A DNA stretch of 64,000 nt from Salminus brasiliensis (taxonomy: Eukaryota; Chordata; Actinopteri; Characiformes; Bryconidae), in NCBI RefSeq assembly GCF_030463535.1, contig NC_132878.1, positions 36,644,261 to 36,708,260 of the forward strand, given 5' to 3'. This document shows, piece by piece, positions 14,501 to 22,154 of this stretch. Below the pieces are notes generated by a model that saw only the letters and a program-made list of their open reading frames with translations, was not told where the DNA came from and ran no database searches. The translations under genes were made by a program, and so were the position numbers. How positions within the stretch are numbered: position 1 is the first letter of the stretch; the number at the start of each line of letters is the position of its first letter.

Positions 14501-16163
14501 CTTTACTTTTGTAAAAAGAGAATTGGATTGAATTCAGACACAAGAGCATCCATGAAGTCAGGTACTCACTTAAATTCTGCAATCTCTTATTTGATGTGTG
14601 CATATTTACACTTAGCAGTGATACTAAGGTGGGCTGAAAAGGTACAAAGTCAGCCGTGCCTCTCAACCCAACCTCACACTTACAGGATCTAAGTGCATTT
14701 ACACTTCAACCAGTAAGTCAGTCCTACATTTTCACCTGAAAGCATGAACCACCGTCAGGAGCATAGCCCGCATGTTTCACATACCAAGGTATTGGTATAC
14801 AGCTCTAACCCTAATGCACTGATGGGGCCTCCACTACAGGCTGCATCAGTTCTTCACCAGAAGGAAAAACATGGACCCAGAGGCCACTTTCCACTAAATA
14901 ACACCACATCCACAGTGAAATCAGCAAAAACGACCATACTGTAGAGCAAGAACAAGTTTTCCTCTGGTAGAAACGCTTAGAAAAGGAACAGTCAACTGTG
15001 AACTCAGTGAAAAGTGCGGAGCAGAAACTTGGCTGGAAGAAACCGCTCAAATCCAAGTTCATGCGTATTTTAGGAAGACGAAACCCTTCAGCTTTCGGAT
15101 ATCCGAAGCTAATTCTCCACATCTAATATACTTTGCTCATTTTTGTTATTGAAGAAAGTGCTAGAAAGCTAGCACTAGCTACACATACGAGGGGAAGATG
15201 TCAGTGGCTAATAGCGTCTAGTAGACAAAGCTGCTGTTAGTGAAGCACTTGCAGGCGCGATTAGCAGCTTGTCCTCACTGAAAACGTCCAAACCACGACT
15301 CGCAATAAAACACCCAGCCATTCTTTAACGAGCCGACAGCAACCCTGCCTTGACATATCTCTACTGACACCAGTATTTTAGTGTAAAACGTGACGTTTGT
15401 CTGTGGTTGTGCAGAAAAGGCCTGCAGCTCTCCTGCCGCTGCAGCTGGTCTGGAGCCTCTTCGGCTAGCTAGCTAGCTAAATGACCAACACATCGCCTCG
15501 CTGATGGAGTTTCGCTTCGTAGCTAGCCGCCCTGAAAGACAGCAGGACATGATGCAAGGCTAGAAACGCTGCAATTCGTGTCAAAATGTCGAGCATGCAG
15601 GTTTTGGCTAGTGTTAGGCATTTGGAGAAGGGCGCCATCCATCCAGCCAGCCAGCCAGCCAGCTAGCTAGCAAGCTAACCTGCGTTAGCCACAACGGAAA
15701 GCGTCAAAAACATGAACGTTGGTTTTTCAAACGGTCAACTGTCCGCTCAGCGCATTTTTCAACGCAGCTACATGTGTGAGCTGTTGGTGTCATTCTGCGA
15801 GGTTAAGCATGCACCTTTTGTTGTTTTTTTCTAATACAAGCCCGTCAAAGATGAAGACAAACAATCAATGACCACCCTGCTGGTTAGCCACGTTAGCTAG
15901 CGAGAGGCTAACGCAGCGTAGCGCAGCGTAGCGCAGCGCAGCTCCTCGCACGGCTGGCTAGCATTAGCTAGCGATAGCTTAGCTAGCTAGCTAACTACAC
16001 AAATAAGCCCACGCTCAGTCAGCAACGACGCGAGCTTCAAACGCCTCGAAACCCGCGCTGCACGGCACCGAATAACGAACAGCCTTCACGCCGACCACGG
16101 CGCGTAAAACGGCTCCACGCCGAGCTACTGACCTTCAATAAAAAGGCTCTTCTTGTGGGCCAT
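23..16163 (-). CDS. senp6: SENP6, SUMO-specific protease 6 (5' half, spliced, partial)
   Basis: SENP6 is a nuclear cysteine protease of the ULP/SENP family that trims poly-SUMO2/3 chains. Thirteen coding exons can be read on the minus strand: 16163-16133, 11882-11819, 11069-10969, 10053-9904, 7861-7788, 5114-5017, 4315-3910, 2312-2074, 1815-1675, 1549-1516, 1066-878, 771-581 and 273-23. From 11882 to 23 every splice phase fits. Diagnostic human-like blocks, in order, are an RMKTYxRR-type stretch, VQQKRR, LND-P-IVLSSDEDEE, SPRPADSAHSSPAPS, ECRSVRIGSL, LTKCEWCCVRKLPV and LPFDEAN. About 656 codons are visible, ending where human SENP6 enters its catalytic domain, so the Cys-protease core lies off the left edge. 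A phase mismatch between the first two listed exons means at least one small exon is missing. Identity is near certain. Which teleost paralogue (a or b) is unknown. Confidence 0.93.
274..580 (-). other. senp6: SENP6 intron with homopolymer runs
   Basis: A short intron between the last two visible exons. It holds a T run of about 22 bases at 529-550 and an A run near 431-441. Nothing else was recognised. Confidence 0.8.
581..771 (-). CDS. senp6: SENP6 exon, LIFENG / PARLPFDEAN segment
   Basis: A 191-bp exon encoding NLDEKYIVLIFENGL, then ILVEIGRNNNLSGFPARLPF and DEANVRLVQY. It is colinear with human NLEEQYIILIFQNGL..IPFEEANGRLV. It ends in phase 0 before GTAAGC. Confidence 0.94.
878..1066 (-). 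CDS. senp6: SENP6 exon, LTKCEWCCVRKLPV segment
   Basis: A 189-bp exon encoding GQEVDVLEKVRLKSSELTKC, then EWCCVRKLPVLFFQ and LRTQLQMS. This is one of the most conserved SENP6 blocks (human LTKCEWCNVRKLPVVFLQ). Phase is 1 in and 1 out. Confidence 0.94.
1155..1422 (+). mobile_element. LINE 3' fragment in SENP6 intron
   Basis: The plus strand encodes FKSRLKTHPFKTAYSL then a stop, the typical C-terminus of fish L2/CR1-like LINE ORF2. A 3'UTR follows with GGCACCTATAAATAAAATG and an (ATT)n tail at about 1405-1421. It lies antisense in the intron between the 1066-878 and 1549-1516 exons. Confidence 0.7.
1516..1549 (-). CDS. senp6: SENP6 small exon, FTVEYIQLETE
   Basis: A 34-bp exon between acceptor TTTAG and donor GTAAGT. 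It reads FTVEYIQLETE, matching human FCLDFIKIQLDE, and its phases join the exons on both sides. Confidence 0.85.
1675..1815 (-). CDS. senp6: SENP6 exon, ECRSVRIGSLRR segment
   Basis: A 141-bp exon in phase 0 throughout. It contains a basic PSKKRKVGQPP patch that looks like a nuclear localisation signal, then ESIILECRSVRIGSLRR..KPVI, matching human DSVILNCRSIRVGTL..EPVI. Confidence 0.93.
2074..2312 (-). CDS. senp6: SENP6 exon, acidic SSDEDEE / SPRPADSA segment
   Basis: A 239-bp exon encoding (I)VLSSDEDEEADNAS and later SVSPRPADSAHSSPAPS, both diagnostic of SENP6. A VLSSDEDEE-type hydrophobic-plus-acidic run is a typical SUMO-interacting motif. It ends RMKDA in phase 0 before GTAAGA. Confidence 0.93.
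2313..3909 (-). other. senp6: SENP6 intron, no recognised element
   Basis: AT-rich intron of 1.6 kb. Short A/T runs occur (2826-2838, 3345-3357). I see no coding exon or clear transposon. Confidence 0.6.
3910..4315 (-). CDS. senp6: SENP6 exon with four-Cys zinc-ribbon-like motif
   Basis: This is the largest visible exon, 406 bp, from a TCCCTCAG acceptor to a GTGAGT donor. It opens with DLQPDEYF and then a C-x2-C-x9-C-x2-C motif (Cys codons between 4285 and 4235) resembling a RanBP2-type or ribbon zinc finger. A Pro/Ser-rich stretch follows, then NFYGPxSG and a DIVMNPP block that matches human KFYGNNVEKVPIDIIVN, and it closes at LNDP. The zinc motif is seen directly. Metal or SUMO/ubiquitin binding is inference. 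Confidence 0.92.
4316..5016 (-). other. senp6: SENP6 intron, no recognised element
   Basis: A 0.7-kb intron with no element that I recognise. Confidence 0.6.
5017..5114 (-). CDS. senp6: SENP6 exon, KRCVQQKRR segment
   Basis: A 98-bp exon (acceptor CCTCCAG, donor GTAAGA) encoding ESENLNLKRCVQQKRRPLFE and onward. The VQQKR motif is shared with human SENP6. It ends in phase 0. Confidence 0.88.
5115..7787 (-). other. senp6: SENP6 intron, mostly unique sequence
   Basis: A 2.7-kb intron. It has a T run at 5482-5497, an A-rich run at 5573-5600, and a 15-bp unit GGCTCTAGCTGTTCT tandemly doubled near 7230-7260. No exon or transposon was recognised. Confidence 0.6.
7788..7861 (-). CDS. senp6: SENP6 exon, QQIQRVELDNI segment
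   Basis: A 74-bp exon (acceptor CCTGCAG, donor GTAAGC) encoding RPDFTTQQIQRVELDNIILT and onward. It aligns with the human HVQKVEINPVRL block. It ends in phase 1. Confidence 0.85.
8405..8500 (+). repeat. Fragment of 'TCCAAA-GTTTGTGGACACC' interspersed repeat
   Basis: It begins with GTCCAAAGGTTTGTGGACACC-like sequence. This end recurs in diverged form at 14,427, 46,818 and 54,130. I associate it with a DNA-transposon-derived family common in fishes. Confidence 0.45.
8519..8735 (+). repeat. SINE fragment (body and 3' tail, no tRNA head)
   Basis: It contains the CCTTGAGCAAGGCCCTTTACC block, GGAGTTGGCTGCCCACCGCT, a GT-rich part, GATGGGTTAAATGCGGAGGA and a tail of ACCTTT units. The same order occurs at 17,102-17,396 and 19,505-19,736. 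It lies in the SENP6 intron between exons 9904 and 7861. Confidence 0.8.
8900..9170 (-). repeat. Diverged fragment of an interspersed DNA-element repeat
   Basis: ATGGCTGAATGCAATACAAT, TTACAGTAATGTTG and CTAGGAGGTC-like blocks resemble 47,075-47,130 and 54,325-54,370. A poly-A/T pair lies at 9058-9100. Orientation is judged from the order of shared blocks. Confidence 0.35.
9904..10053 (-). CDS. senp6: SENP6 exon, GVVVQGRLFQHTH segment
   Basis: A 150-bp exon with acceptor TCTTCCAG and donor GTAAAG. It encodes a Pro/Ser-rich stretch ending VVVQGRLFQHTHLPTPVRKP, comparable to the human VVHGRRFHHAH region. Phase is 2 in and 2 out. Confidence 0.87.
10200..10440 (+). repeat. Dispersed repeat family ending GACAGC(A/G)ACGATAT (diverged copy)
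   Basis: It shares GACTTCCACT..AAGTT, TGTAAAGCTGCAGTTTTGGAGA and CCGACAGCAACAATATGG-type blocks with 14,070-14,290, 25,195-25,400, 29,260-29,470 and 33,225-33,760. I do not know the family name. Confidence 0.5.
10471..10821. mobile_element. Non-autonomous hAT element (MITE) with 8-bp target duplication
   Basis: The 351-bp element starts TAGGGCTGCACCGATTAGTC and ends with the inverted form (..AATCATTAGCCCTA). Internal TTAGTCGACTACC and GATTAGTCGACACC blocks mirror each other. The flanks are ATCCATAG (10463-10470) and ATCAATAG (10822-10829), an 8-bp duplication with one mismatch, as expected for hAT insertion. It has no transposase ORF. It lies in the SENP6 intron between exons 10969 and 10053. 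Confidence 0.85.
10969..11069 (-). CDS. senp6: SENP6 exon, KTYERRQNHFK segment
   Basis: This 101-bp exon encodes APPLRHFGPIEMKTYERRQ and onward. It matches the human block with ILKTYVRRN. A CAGCAG acceptor allows the exon to start at 11069 or 11072 (one extra Gln). It ends in phase 2 before GTACTG. Confidence 0.85.
11493..11542. repeat. (CA)n microsatellite
   Basis: About 25 uninterrupted CA units in the SENP6 intron 11070-11818. The rest of that intron has nothing recognisable. Confidence 0.97.
11819..11882 (-). CDS. senp6: SENP6 exon, TSLVTMDQVGG segment
   Basis: Acceptor CTCTCAG and donor GTACTC flank 64 bp reading (x)TSLVTMDQVGGRQELSPEGMK. Only one frame is open, and it needs two bases from the previous exon and ends in phase 0. 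An internal ATG could serve as an alternative start. Confidence 0.75.
14065..14290 (+). repeat. Dispersed repeat family ending GACAGC(A/G)ACGATAT
   Basis: It contains CCATTGGTTGAACCCTGTAG, CTGACGTCCATTCAAAG, a CTTGGAGATGGACATG block and GGACAGCAACGATAT. The closest relative in the window is 33,225-33,760. Confidence 0.65.
14410..14690 (+). repeat. Interspersed repeat with GTCCAAAAGTTTGCAGACACC end
   Basis: The order is GGTCCAAAAGTTTGCAGACA, TTCTGCTGAAATCGTGGGTA, then GATTGAATTCAGACACAAGAGCAT and TCAGGTACTCA. This matches my memory of an abundant non-coding fish DNA-transposon family. Confidence 0.5.
15455..15995. repeat. GCTA-rich low-complexity stretches near SENP6 start
   Basis: Runs of (GCTA)n and (AGCC)n occur at about 15,460-15,480, 15,640-15,675 and 15,890-15,995, together with a GCAGCGTAGC-type short repeat at 15,912-15,940. 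They lie at the 5' end of the first intron. Confidence 0.6.
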
Positions 16164-16340
16164 GTTTATTCCATGTTGTCATCGGGTCGAGGCTGTTTTG
16201 TCTCTCTCTGCTGAGGGGAGAGAAGTGTGGCCACCTCAAGCTCTGCACGTCCAAAGCAGGGGGACGCAGCGTCAACACGGCGCTTCAGGAAAAAACTCTC
16301 ACCATCGCAGTTATTTCTGGAGCGAGCTAGCACCAGATCC
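15890..16340 (-). promoter_or_regulatory. senp6: SENP6 promoter/first-exon region, CpG-rich
   Basis: CpG dinucleotides are much denser here than elsewhere in the window, especially 15,900-15,960 and 16,020-16,330, and they surround the predicted start codon on the minus strand. This is the pattern of a housekeeping CpG-island promoter. No TATA box stands out and the transcription start was not resolved. Confidence 0.55.
16133..16163 (-). CDS. senp6: SENP6 exon 1 (start codon exon)
   Basis: This exon encodes MAHKKSLFIE plus one base, followed by a strong donor (GTCAGT). The ATG lies in a CpG-rich stretch and the context fits a first coding exon. The peptide does not resemble the human N-terminus, so the assignment rests on position, strand, donor and CpG context. 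It ends in phase 1, while the next recognised exon needs phase 2. Confidence 0.6.
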
Positions 16341-16564
16341 TCAGCGTCTTAGCTACTAACCTACTCCCAGACCGACTGATAGTGGGTGATCAATTACACG
16401 GAATCTCTGCGTAACTTTTAATGAGGGTAATCTCTCGATGGCCTTTTCAGAGCCCCGCTCCCTTCAAACCTGTGCGCGCGTGATTTTCCTCTGACTGAGA
16501 AGAAAAAGTGGGAAACTTTCACTTGCATTGTTTTAGCTCATCAAATGTTGTGAACTTGCGAGCA

Positions 16565-16571
<7 letters not shown>

Positions 16572-16606
<35 letters not shown>
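16572..16606. repeat. (CA)n microsatellite
   Basis: About 17 CA units upstream of SENP6. Confidence 0.95.
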
Positions 16607-16608
<2 letters not shown>

Positions 16609-16887
16609 CTACTTCTGGTTCCGTTACTTTTCAGGACTTGAAGAGTGACTGAACTCATGCAGATGCGGAGCTGGGCTCACTGTAGGGGTTCGTTGTCAGT
16701 GATGAGCTGCAGTATTTTAGCCCTTTATACTGACAGAGCCGTGGGCTCGGACTGACTGCTCCTGCTGCACAGGCTGCAACTCACGCGCTGCCTCACTAGA
16801 TGGCGCCAGAGAAGAGAGTAAGCGGCAGACCCAGCGTCCCACAGTCCAACAGTAAAGTTCCCCATTACTATCTGCATCTCAACTGTT

Positions 16888-16916
16888 AGATAATAATAAT
16901 AATAATAATAATAATA
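16888..16916. repeat. (AAT)n microsatellite
   Basis: About nine AAT units. The surrounding 16,620-17,095 shows no gene. Confidence 0.95.
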
Positions 16917-17101
16917 GTGTGGACAGTCCACATCTGAACTTTTATTTTTCCCAATATTGTCTGCATTTGAAAAGTATCTTTTTCAATATCTGCATCTGAC
17001 ATTTTTAATTCCCTGCTAATGTTCACTTCTAAAAATGTTTTGCATCTGAAATGTAAAAAAAAATTCATTTCCTATTTATAGAACCCGGCCATAGCAGTAG
17101 C

Positions 17102-17396
17102 AGTGGTGGGTCAGTGGTTAGAGTGCCGGGATATTGATAACAGGGTTGTGGGTTCGATTCCCAGGCTCTGCAAGCTGCCACCGATGGGCCCTTGAGCAAG
17201 GCCCTTTACTCTCTCTGCTCCCTGGGCGCTGGAGTTGGCTGCCCACCGCTCTGGCTGTGTGTGTGTACTCACTGCCCCTAACACATGTGTGTGTGTGAAT
17301 GTGTGTTCACTACCAGATGGGTTAAATGCGGAGGACACATTTTGCTGTACAGTGACAAATACGTGCTGTACAGTGACAGATACGTGCACCTTTTTC
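17102..17396 (+). repeat. tRNA-derived SINE, near full length
   Basis: The head (TGGGTCAGTGGTTAGAGTGC) fits a Pol III A box and GGTTCGATTCCC fits a B box. The CTTGAGCAAGGCCCTTTACT block, GT-rich middle and GATGGGTTAAATGCGGAGGA follow. The end holds a duplicated GTACAGTGACA-ATACGTGC unit before CACCTTTTT. This is the most complete copy in the window. Confidence 0.88.
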
Positions 17397-17556
17397 TCAG
17401 CACGCAGGGAGCAATTAGGGGTTAGGTGCCTTGCTCAATGTTGAGTGAGGGAGGAGAAAGCACTGTTGCTTCTCTCCCTCATCTCTGCTTGAACCAGTAA
17501 TCTTCCAGTCCCAAGCCCACGTCTATAGGTAACGACCTATAGGTTACGACTAAAAC
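17397..17556 (-). repeat. Probable second SINE type, reverse orientation
   Basis: GAGCAATTAGGGGTTAGGTG, CCTTGCTCAATG and GAACCAGTAATCTTCCAGTC read like the reverse complement of a tRNA-SINE with a GCCCTTGAGCAAGGCAC-type body. It directly abuts the preceding SINE. Confidence 0.5.
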
Positions 17557-18360
17557 CTTGAGTGCAGAATTTTAGGAAAACAGCATCTCTCCAACTGTTC
17601 TTTTGGTTTTTGTGTGGCAGCCAGTGGCACAGGGAACATTTCACTAAATGGATTCAATGAAATATCAGCAAATTCTGGAAGCAGATATCTGTGGATAGAC
17701 CTTAAAAGTGCAGTGCATGCAAACAAAAACCAACTTTTACTACAAAATGTGTTTACAAGCTGTGATACTTGGCAGCTTGTAAAGGTTGGCGCACAGGTGT
17801 CCACACTTTCTTTTTCTCATAGTTCCTTCCATTTTTAAAACTGTAAAAGCTAGAAATATAAAGTAGTCCTGCTTAAAATACTGAATTTGAACTTTTACAC
17901 CTTTTAGAAATCAGTAAACAGTGGTATGTGGACATTTGGGCACCCCTGGTCAAGCACCACATTTTGTTGATTTTATTATTAATTTTCTAAGTACGAAAAT
18001 ACCCCCACAAAAAAAACCTGCACATTCCTGAGTTTCCTAAAAATGTCTATTTATGTTCTGAACTTAACATATAGGTAAAAGTAGAAAGTACAATATTTTT
18101 GAACATGATGCATTTAATGTTTTTTTTTTCTTTTTTGCAATTTGTTTAACAGTACAGTGTGTTCTCTGGAGAGAATGTGAACTTTACACTGAGAATAATT
18201 ATTTACATAATTGACCAATCAGTCATTTGCATGTAGATTTGAACTAGTAGTTGTAAAACCAGCTCACATTTATTGCAGTTTCTGCAGTAACCTTCTCCTC
18301 CAGCAGTGCTAAGGAAGACATCGCTCCTCCTGGCTCGGCACACTGCTAACTGCACTGTGT
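17557..18360. other. Intergenic, possible diverged repeat, no gene
   Basis: Pieces such as GTGTCCACACTTTC and TATGTGGACATTTGG suggest old copies of the GTGGACACC family near 17,800 and 17,930. No coding signal was seen. Confidence 0.4.
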
Positions 18361-18366
18361 AACTTT

Positions 18367-18408
18367 GGTGGACTAAGGTGGTATATTACTCTATCACCTT
18401 AGTCCACC
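18367..18408. repeat. Perfect 14-bp-arm hairpin
   Basis: GGTGGACTAAGGTG at 18367-18380 and CACCTTAGTCCACC at 18395-18408 are exact reverse complements with a 14-base loop. Function is unknown. The following 18,410-18,990 has nothing recognisable. Confidence 0.9.
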
Positions 18409-18994
18409 TGCTTCTTTCATTTAGATCTCTCTGAATATCAAACTCAAAATCTACATTTCTTTAGAATAAACATGTAGATTTTGTGAAATGGCTGTTTCTG
18501 AGCCCAAAACAGAACATGACCAGGGGACATATGACATGTAAGCTCTAGAATGTATAGAACGGCCACTCATAATGGACCGATGCACCTGTTAAACTGGAAA
18601 TTTAGGCCACTGTCAAAATCTTGTACTTCTAGCAAGGCAGAAGTAAGTGAGTGGACTTACTGTAATAAGATTGTATTGTATTGTTTTTACTGGTCCATTT
18701 ATCATAGGTTTTTAATTTATGTACAGGGCAAATTTCATTGTTTCTATAGTAAACCTGTAGGCCGTGTTTTACAATGTTTTCTGCAGCAGTTTGTTTTCTG
18801 AAACCAGAAGCTGAGTTTAAGTAGCTTGTCTAAAGGCCATGCACTGAAGTTTAGTAGCTTTTTACACAGAGATGTGTACTTCAATGTGGAAGTGCTGCAT
18901 AAGCACTTTTTATTTCTAAACTGGTATATTTTCACTGCTCTGAAATGTGAATTTTAAACACCAGTTAAAAAGCTGTTTGGTGAAGCTTAGCAAG

Positions 18995-19070
18995 ATTATG
19001 CTTCCCTACCTGGGCTTGGCAAGCTGCTCCCTGGGCACCGCAGCAAAGGCTGCACACCTTTACTACTGTT

Positions 19071-19110
<40 letters not shown>

Positions 19111-19165
19111 CACTGTACAGATGGGTTCAAGGCAGAGGCTAAATACCATCTGTGTCCAAAACTAA
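18995..19165 (+). repeat. Strongly diverged SINE-like copy with (GT)n
   Basis: The order GCTGCTCCCTGGGCACCGCA, (GT)n at 19073-19108, CTCACTGTACAGATGGGTT and AGGCAGAGG parallels the SINE body at 17,102-17,396. Confidence 0.5.
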
Positions 19166-19504
19166 TGGTAAATATGGTTGTCTTGTTTTGCATACAGCCG
19201 ACCGGGGTGTTTTACATTCTGCCTTCCCCATCATACTGATCATGGGCATATTATTATTAGTAAGCTACTGTGTAGAAAGTCGGGTGTATAGGCTATCAAA
19301 GTATCCGAATTACAGTTTGAAGGTAGCACAGTTTGGCTCAAGGCTTAAAGCTGCATGCAGCTGCCACAGCAGTGCAGTTATTCAGCTTATATGCTAACTT
19401 CACACATCTGTGCTCTAATGAGAAAAAAAAAACATGACGTTGAGTTTATGTGTCCAACACCGCAACTATCCTGCTACCATAGCGGTGCAACGCTTATTGC
19501 TTAT

Positions 19505-19736
19505 TGCAGTGGTGGCTCAGCGGTTAGAGCGCCGGGCTATTGATAACAGGGTTGTGGGTTCGATTCCCGGGCTGCCACTGTTGGGCCCTTGAGCAAGGCC
19601 CTTTACCCTCTCTGCTCCCCGGGTGCTGGAGTTGGCTGCCCACTGCTCTGGGTGTGTGTGTACTCACTGCTCCTAGTTCACGTGTGTGTGTGTGTGTGTG
19701 TTCACTACCACAGATGGGTTAAATGTGGAGGACACA
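19505..19736 (+). repeat. tRNA-derived SINE, 3' truncated
   Basis: The head GTGGCTCAGCGGTTAGAGCG (A box) and GGTTCGATTCCC (B box) are followed by the same body as 17,102-17,396. It stops after GGTTAAATGTGGAGGACACA and lacks the CACCTTT tail. Confidence 0.88.
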
Positions 19737-19784
19737 AGCTGGTTAGCTACATATTAAATATGGGCCTTCGTTAGCTAGCTAGTG

Positions 19785-20070
19785 TCATGTCTGCCTCTGT
19801 TTTGTTTTTGTCTTGTCTGTCCTAGCCACACCTGTCCATTAGTGTTTCCACCAGTGTCTCCTTTGTAACCACGCCTTCTTGTTACTCCCTGGTGTACCTT
19901 GTTATCCTCTGTATAAATACCCCTTTGTTTCAGTCATCCTTTGTCTGGTCTTGTGCATGTCAGCATGTCCATGTTGCTGCACGTTCATGGTGGTTTTGTG
20001 GTTTGTTGATTTGGCCTGTTTGTGATTCTTGTGGAGTTTATTTGGTAAGCTTTGTGCTCAGAAGCGCTAG
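19785..20070 (+). mobile_element. LTR-like fragment with TATAAATAC
   Basis: It begins TGTCATGTCTGCC, has CCACACCTGTCC and GTAACCACGCC blocks and a TATAAATACCCCTTTGTTT promoter-like core, then T/G-rich sequence. A related copy is at 35,550-35,830. No LTR partner or internal ORFs are nearby, so a solo LTR or a diverged repeat is possible. Confidence 0.4.
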
Positions 20071-21506
20071 CTAGCTAGCACAAATTTTACCATAATTAAG
20101 TGATTTCTGGCTAGGCTTGCTCAAATAATATTCTGCATAAAGGCCCCTGTGCTCATTCTACCAGAGGAATGGGCTCTTTTTAAAAGGGTTACGGTAGGGG
20201 ACATATGTGCTGTATTCAACAGATTTTTATTGTCTGGCTGTTACAGTGCCTTCTCTCAGTGTAGGCTCTTAGTAAGATCTTAGTCCCTGTTGTATCTGTT
20301 ATGTTTAGACAGTTCCTGGAGCAGTATGTTCTACTACTAGAATAGGTTGTCCTTAGTAGTGGCGTGAGAAGGCGGAACTTAAACACATTTGATCATGTGA
20401 ATTCCCGATTCAAGCACTGCCTAGAACTAGACACTTGCCTCAGTATTAGAGAGGGTCTCATTTCTAATACTAGTGAAGGAAATTTGATCCATAACTTCAC
20501 TTATCTGTGTTGCCCACTTTCGCTAGTCAAAGAACTCGTTTTCAGTCCAATATAAAACCCTTTTCACTTTGAGGGTAGGTTTTTAGACCTTGCGATGTCA
20601 GAGGGGTCGTAAACACACAAACTAAAATGCACTTAACTAAATAACAGCTAAAATGATATTCACTGTGCTGCCGCTGGCGAAGTCATTCCTGCTCGTTTCC
20701 AACACTGGCTTTTATGTAACTGAATGAGTGGCTGCATTTTTTTGTTACTTCATATCCAGTATCCTCAGGCGTGCTTTCCATTGTATAGGATAAGTTGTCT
20801 ATATGCAGAAAGCTCCGATTTCTTTGAGGCACATTTATAGGTACTCGCTTCAGTTACAGCTGCTATGCTTGAAAAGATTTTTATATAGTATTTTAAATAG
20901 ACTGACAGTCGCTAACAATCATGTGAACCCATGAACAGACAGCAGTGCACTCAGATCAGTGTTAGTTACCATATGTTTATTATAATGTTAAGCAATGGCA
21001 GATATTGTGTCATTTTTGGGCCTGTTGAAATACTCGTAAAGAGAAATGCACCATATCTGGTCAAAGGAGGTGACCTTTGAGTGTGATACCATATCACTTT
21101 CTGCAACCTGTCATTCTGCAGAATAGCCCAAGCAATAGAGAGGGAAGCTGAGGTTTCTCCGAAGACAGATAGACACCTGAGATACCATTAGGACTACAAT
21201 AAGGGTTTTGATCAAAGTAAAAAAAAAAGAAAAGAAAAGAAACTCAAATGTCATTAGCTGTCATTTAATCACACTAATTATAACTGTTATTTTTGTTTAT
21301 TTTTGTTGCACCAGGGCCAATTAGATCCTAGTCACACAACTGGTCCGTAGTGGTTAAATCTGGTAAACTGATAAACTGACCACATGATTTTGAAGCACTG
21401 ATTCAGACAAATATCCACAAATCTAATATTAAATATTAAGTACATGCAGATACACACTACTCTTTCTTTTTTTTCCCCAGACTGTTTAATAAGTAAGCTC
21501 CCGGAC
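20071..21506. other. Intergenic, no gene recognised
   Basis: About 1.4 kb without coding signal. A short GCTAGCTAGC run lies at 20,069-20,079. Confidence 0.6.
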
Positions 21507-22132
21507 AAAAAATTAGTCATCTTGCATGTTTAAGTTGGTGGTAACGTTAATCTTCTGCAGATGGCGCTGCACAAGGATGATCAAGCTATTAATCCCTGCA
21601 GGGTGTGCAACAGGATTCATAGATTGACAGGAGGTGGTCCAGTGCAGTCATGTTGGATGTGTGGAAAATGGATGGCTAAAAGGAGTGACTGTTTTGGGCG
21701 TGCCAAAGGCCACAGTGTGAAGGAAGTAGCTGAATCTGAAGGAGGGGTACGGTCATACGGGTCTACCAGCAGTGGCAGAAATCCCAGTTCTCCTTAGAAT
21801 TGTGGCCAAAAGACAAGACTGATGGACATGGACCACCAGCAGGTTTCATGGCTTGTCAATTTTGTCTGGGATTTCTGCCACTGCTGGTAGACCAGTATGA
21901 CCGTATGCTTCCATACACCTGCAGATTCAGCTACTTCCTTCACACTGTGGTCTTTGACACGCCGATGCTTTGCGACCCATTTTCCACACATCCAACAAGA
22001 CATTCACTGCACTGTACCACCTCTTCTCAATCTATGAATCCCGCACCTAGCAGCCCAATTATTTTCATGCAGCGCCATCTGCAGGAGCCTAAAGTTATTA
22101 CCACCTTAAACATGCAAGGTGACCAGTTTTTT
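21507..22132. repeat. Large imperfect palindrome (inverted repeat, arms about 270-280 bp)
   Basis: The left arm 21507-21786 and right arm 21866-22132 are reverse complements at most positions, with a 79-bp spacer. Shared landmarks are CTTGCATGTTTAAG, CTGCAGATGGCGCTGCA, TGTTGGATGTGTGGAAAATG, CACAGTGTGAAGGAAGTAGC and CTACCAGCAGTGGCAGAAAT. The outer ends pair as AAAAAxTxGTCAxCTTGCATG. The longest ORFs (78 and 69 aa) arise from the two arms and show no recognised domain. It may be a foldback element or two inverted copies of one DNA element. Confidence 0.88.
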
Positions 22133-22154
22133 CTCTGGGGAGCTAAAATGGCAC

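Larger units (their letters stand above)
11883..16132 (-). other. senp6: SENP6 5' intron(s), contains at least one unresolved small exon
   Basis: The splice phase (1 out at 16133, 2 in at 11882) requires at least one further coding exon here with length 3n+1. One minus-strand candidate with good splice signals is 12716/12712 to 12675 (acceptor CTCCCTTCAG, donor GTAAGG), but its length does not restore the frame on its own. Another donor (GTGAGTGC) follows CGCCAG at about 14016, inside a repeat. Most of the rest is unique sequence without recognisable content. Confidence 0.5.

Noticed and set aside
17115-17165. tRNA gene.
   Set aside because: A- and B-box-like sequence is present, but it continues into a repeated SINE body found several times in the window, and no complete cloverleaf was seen.
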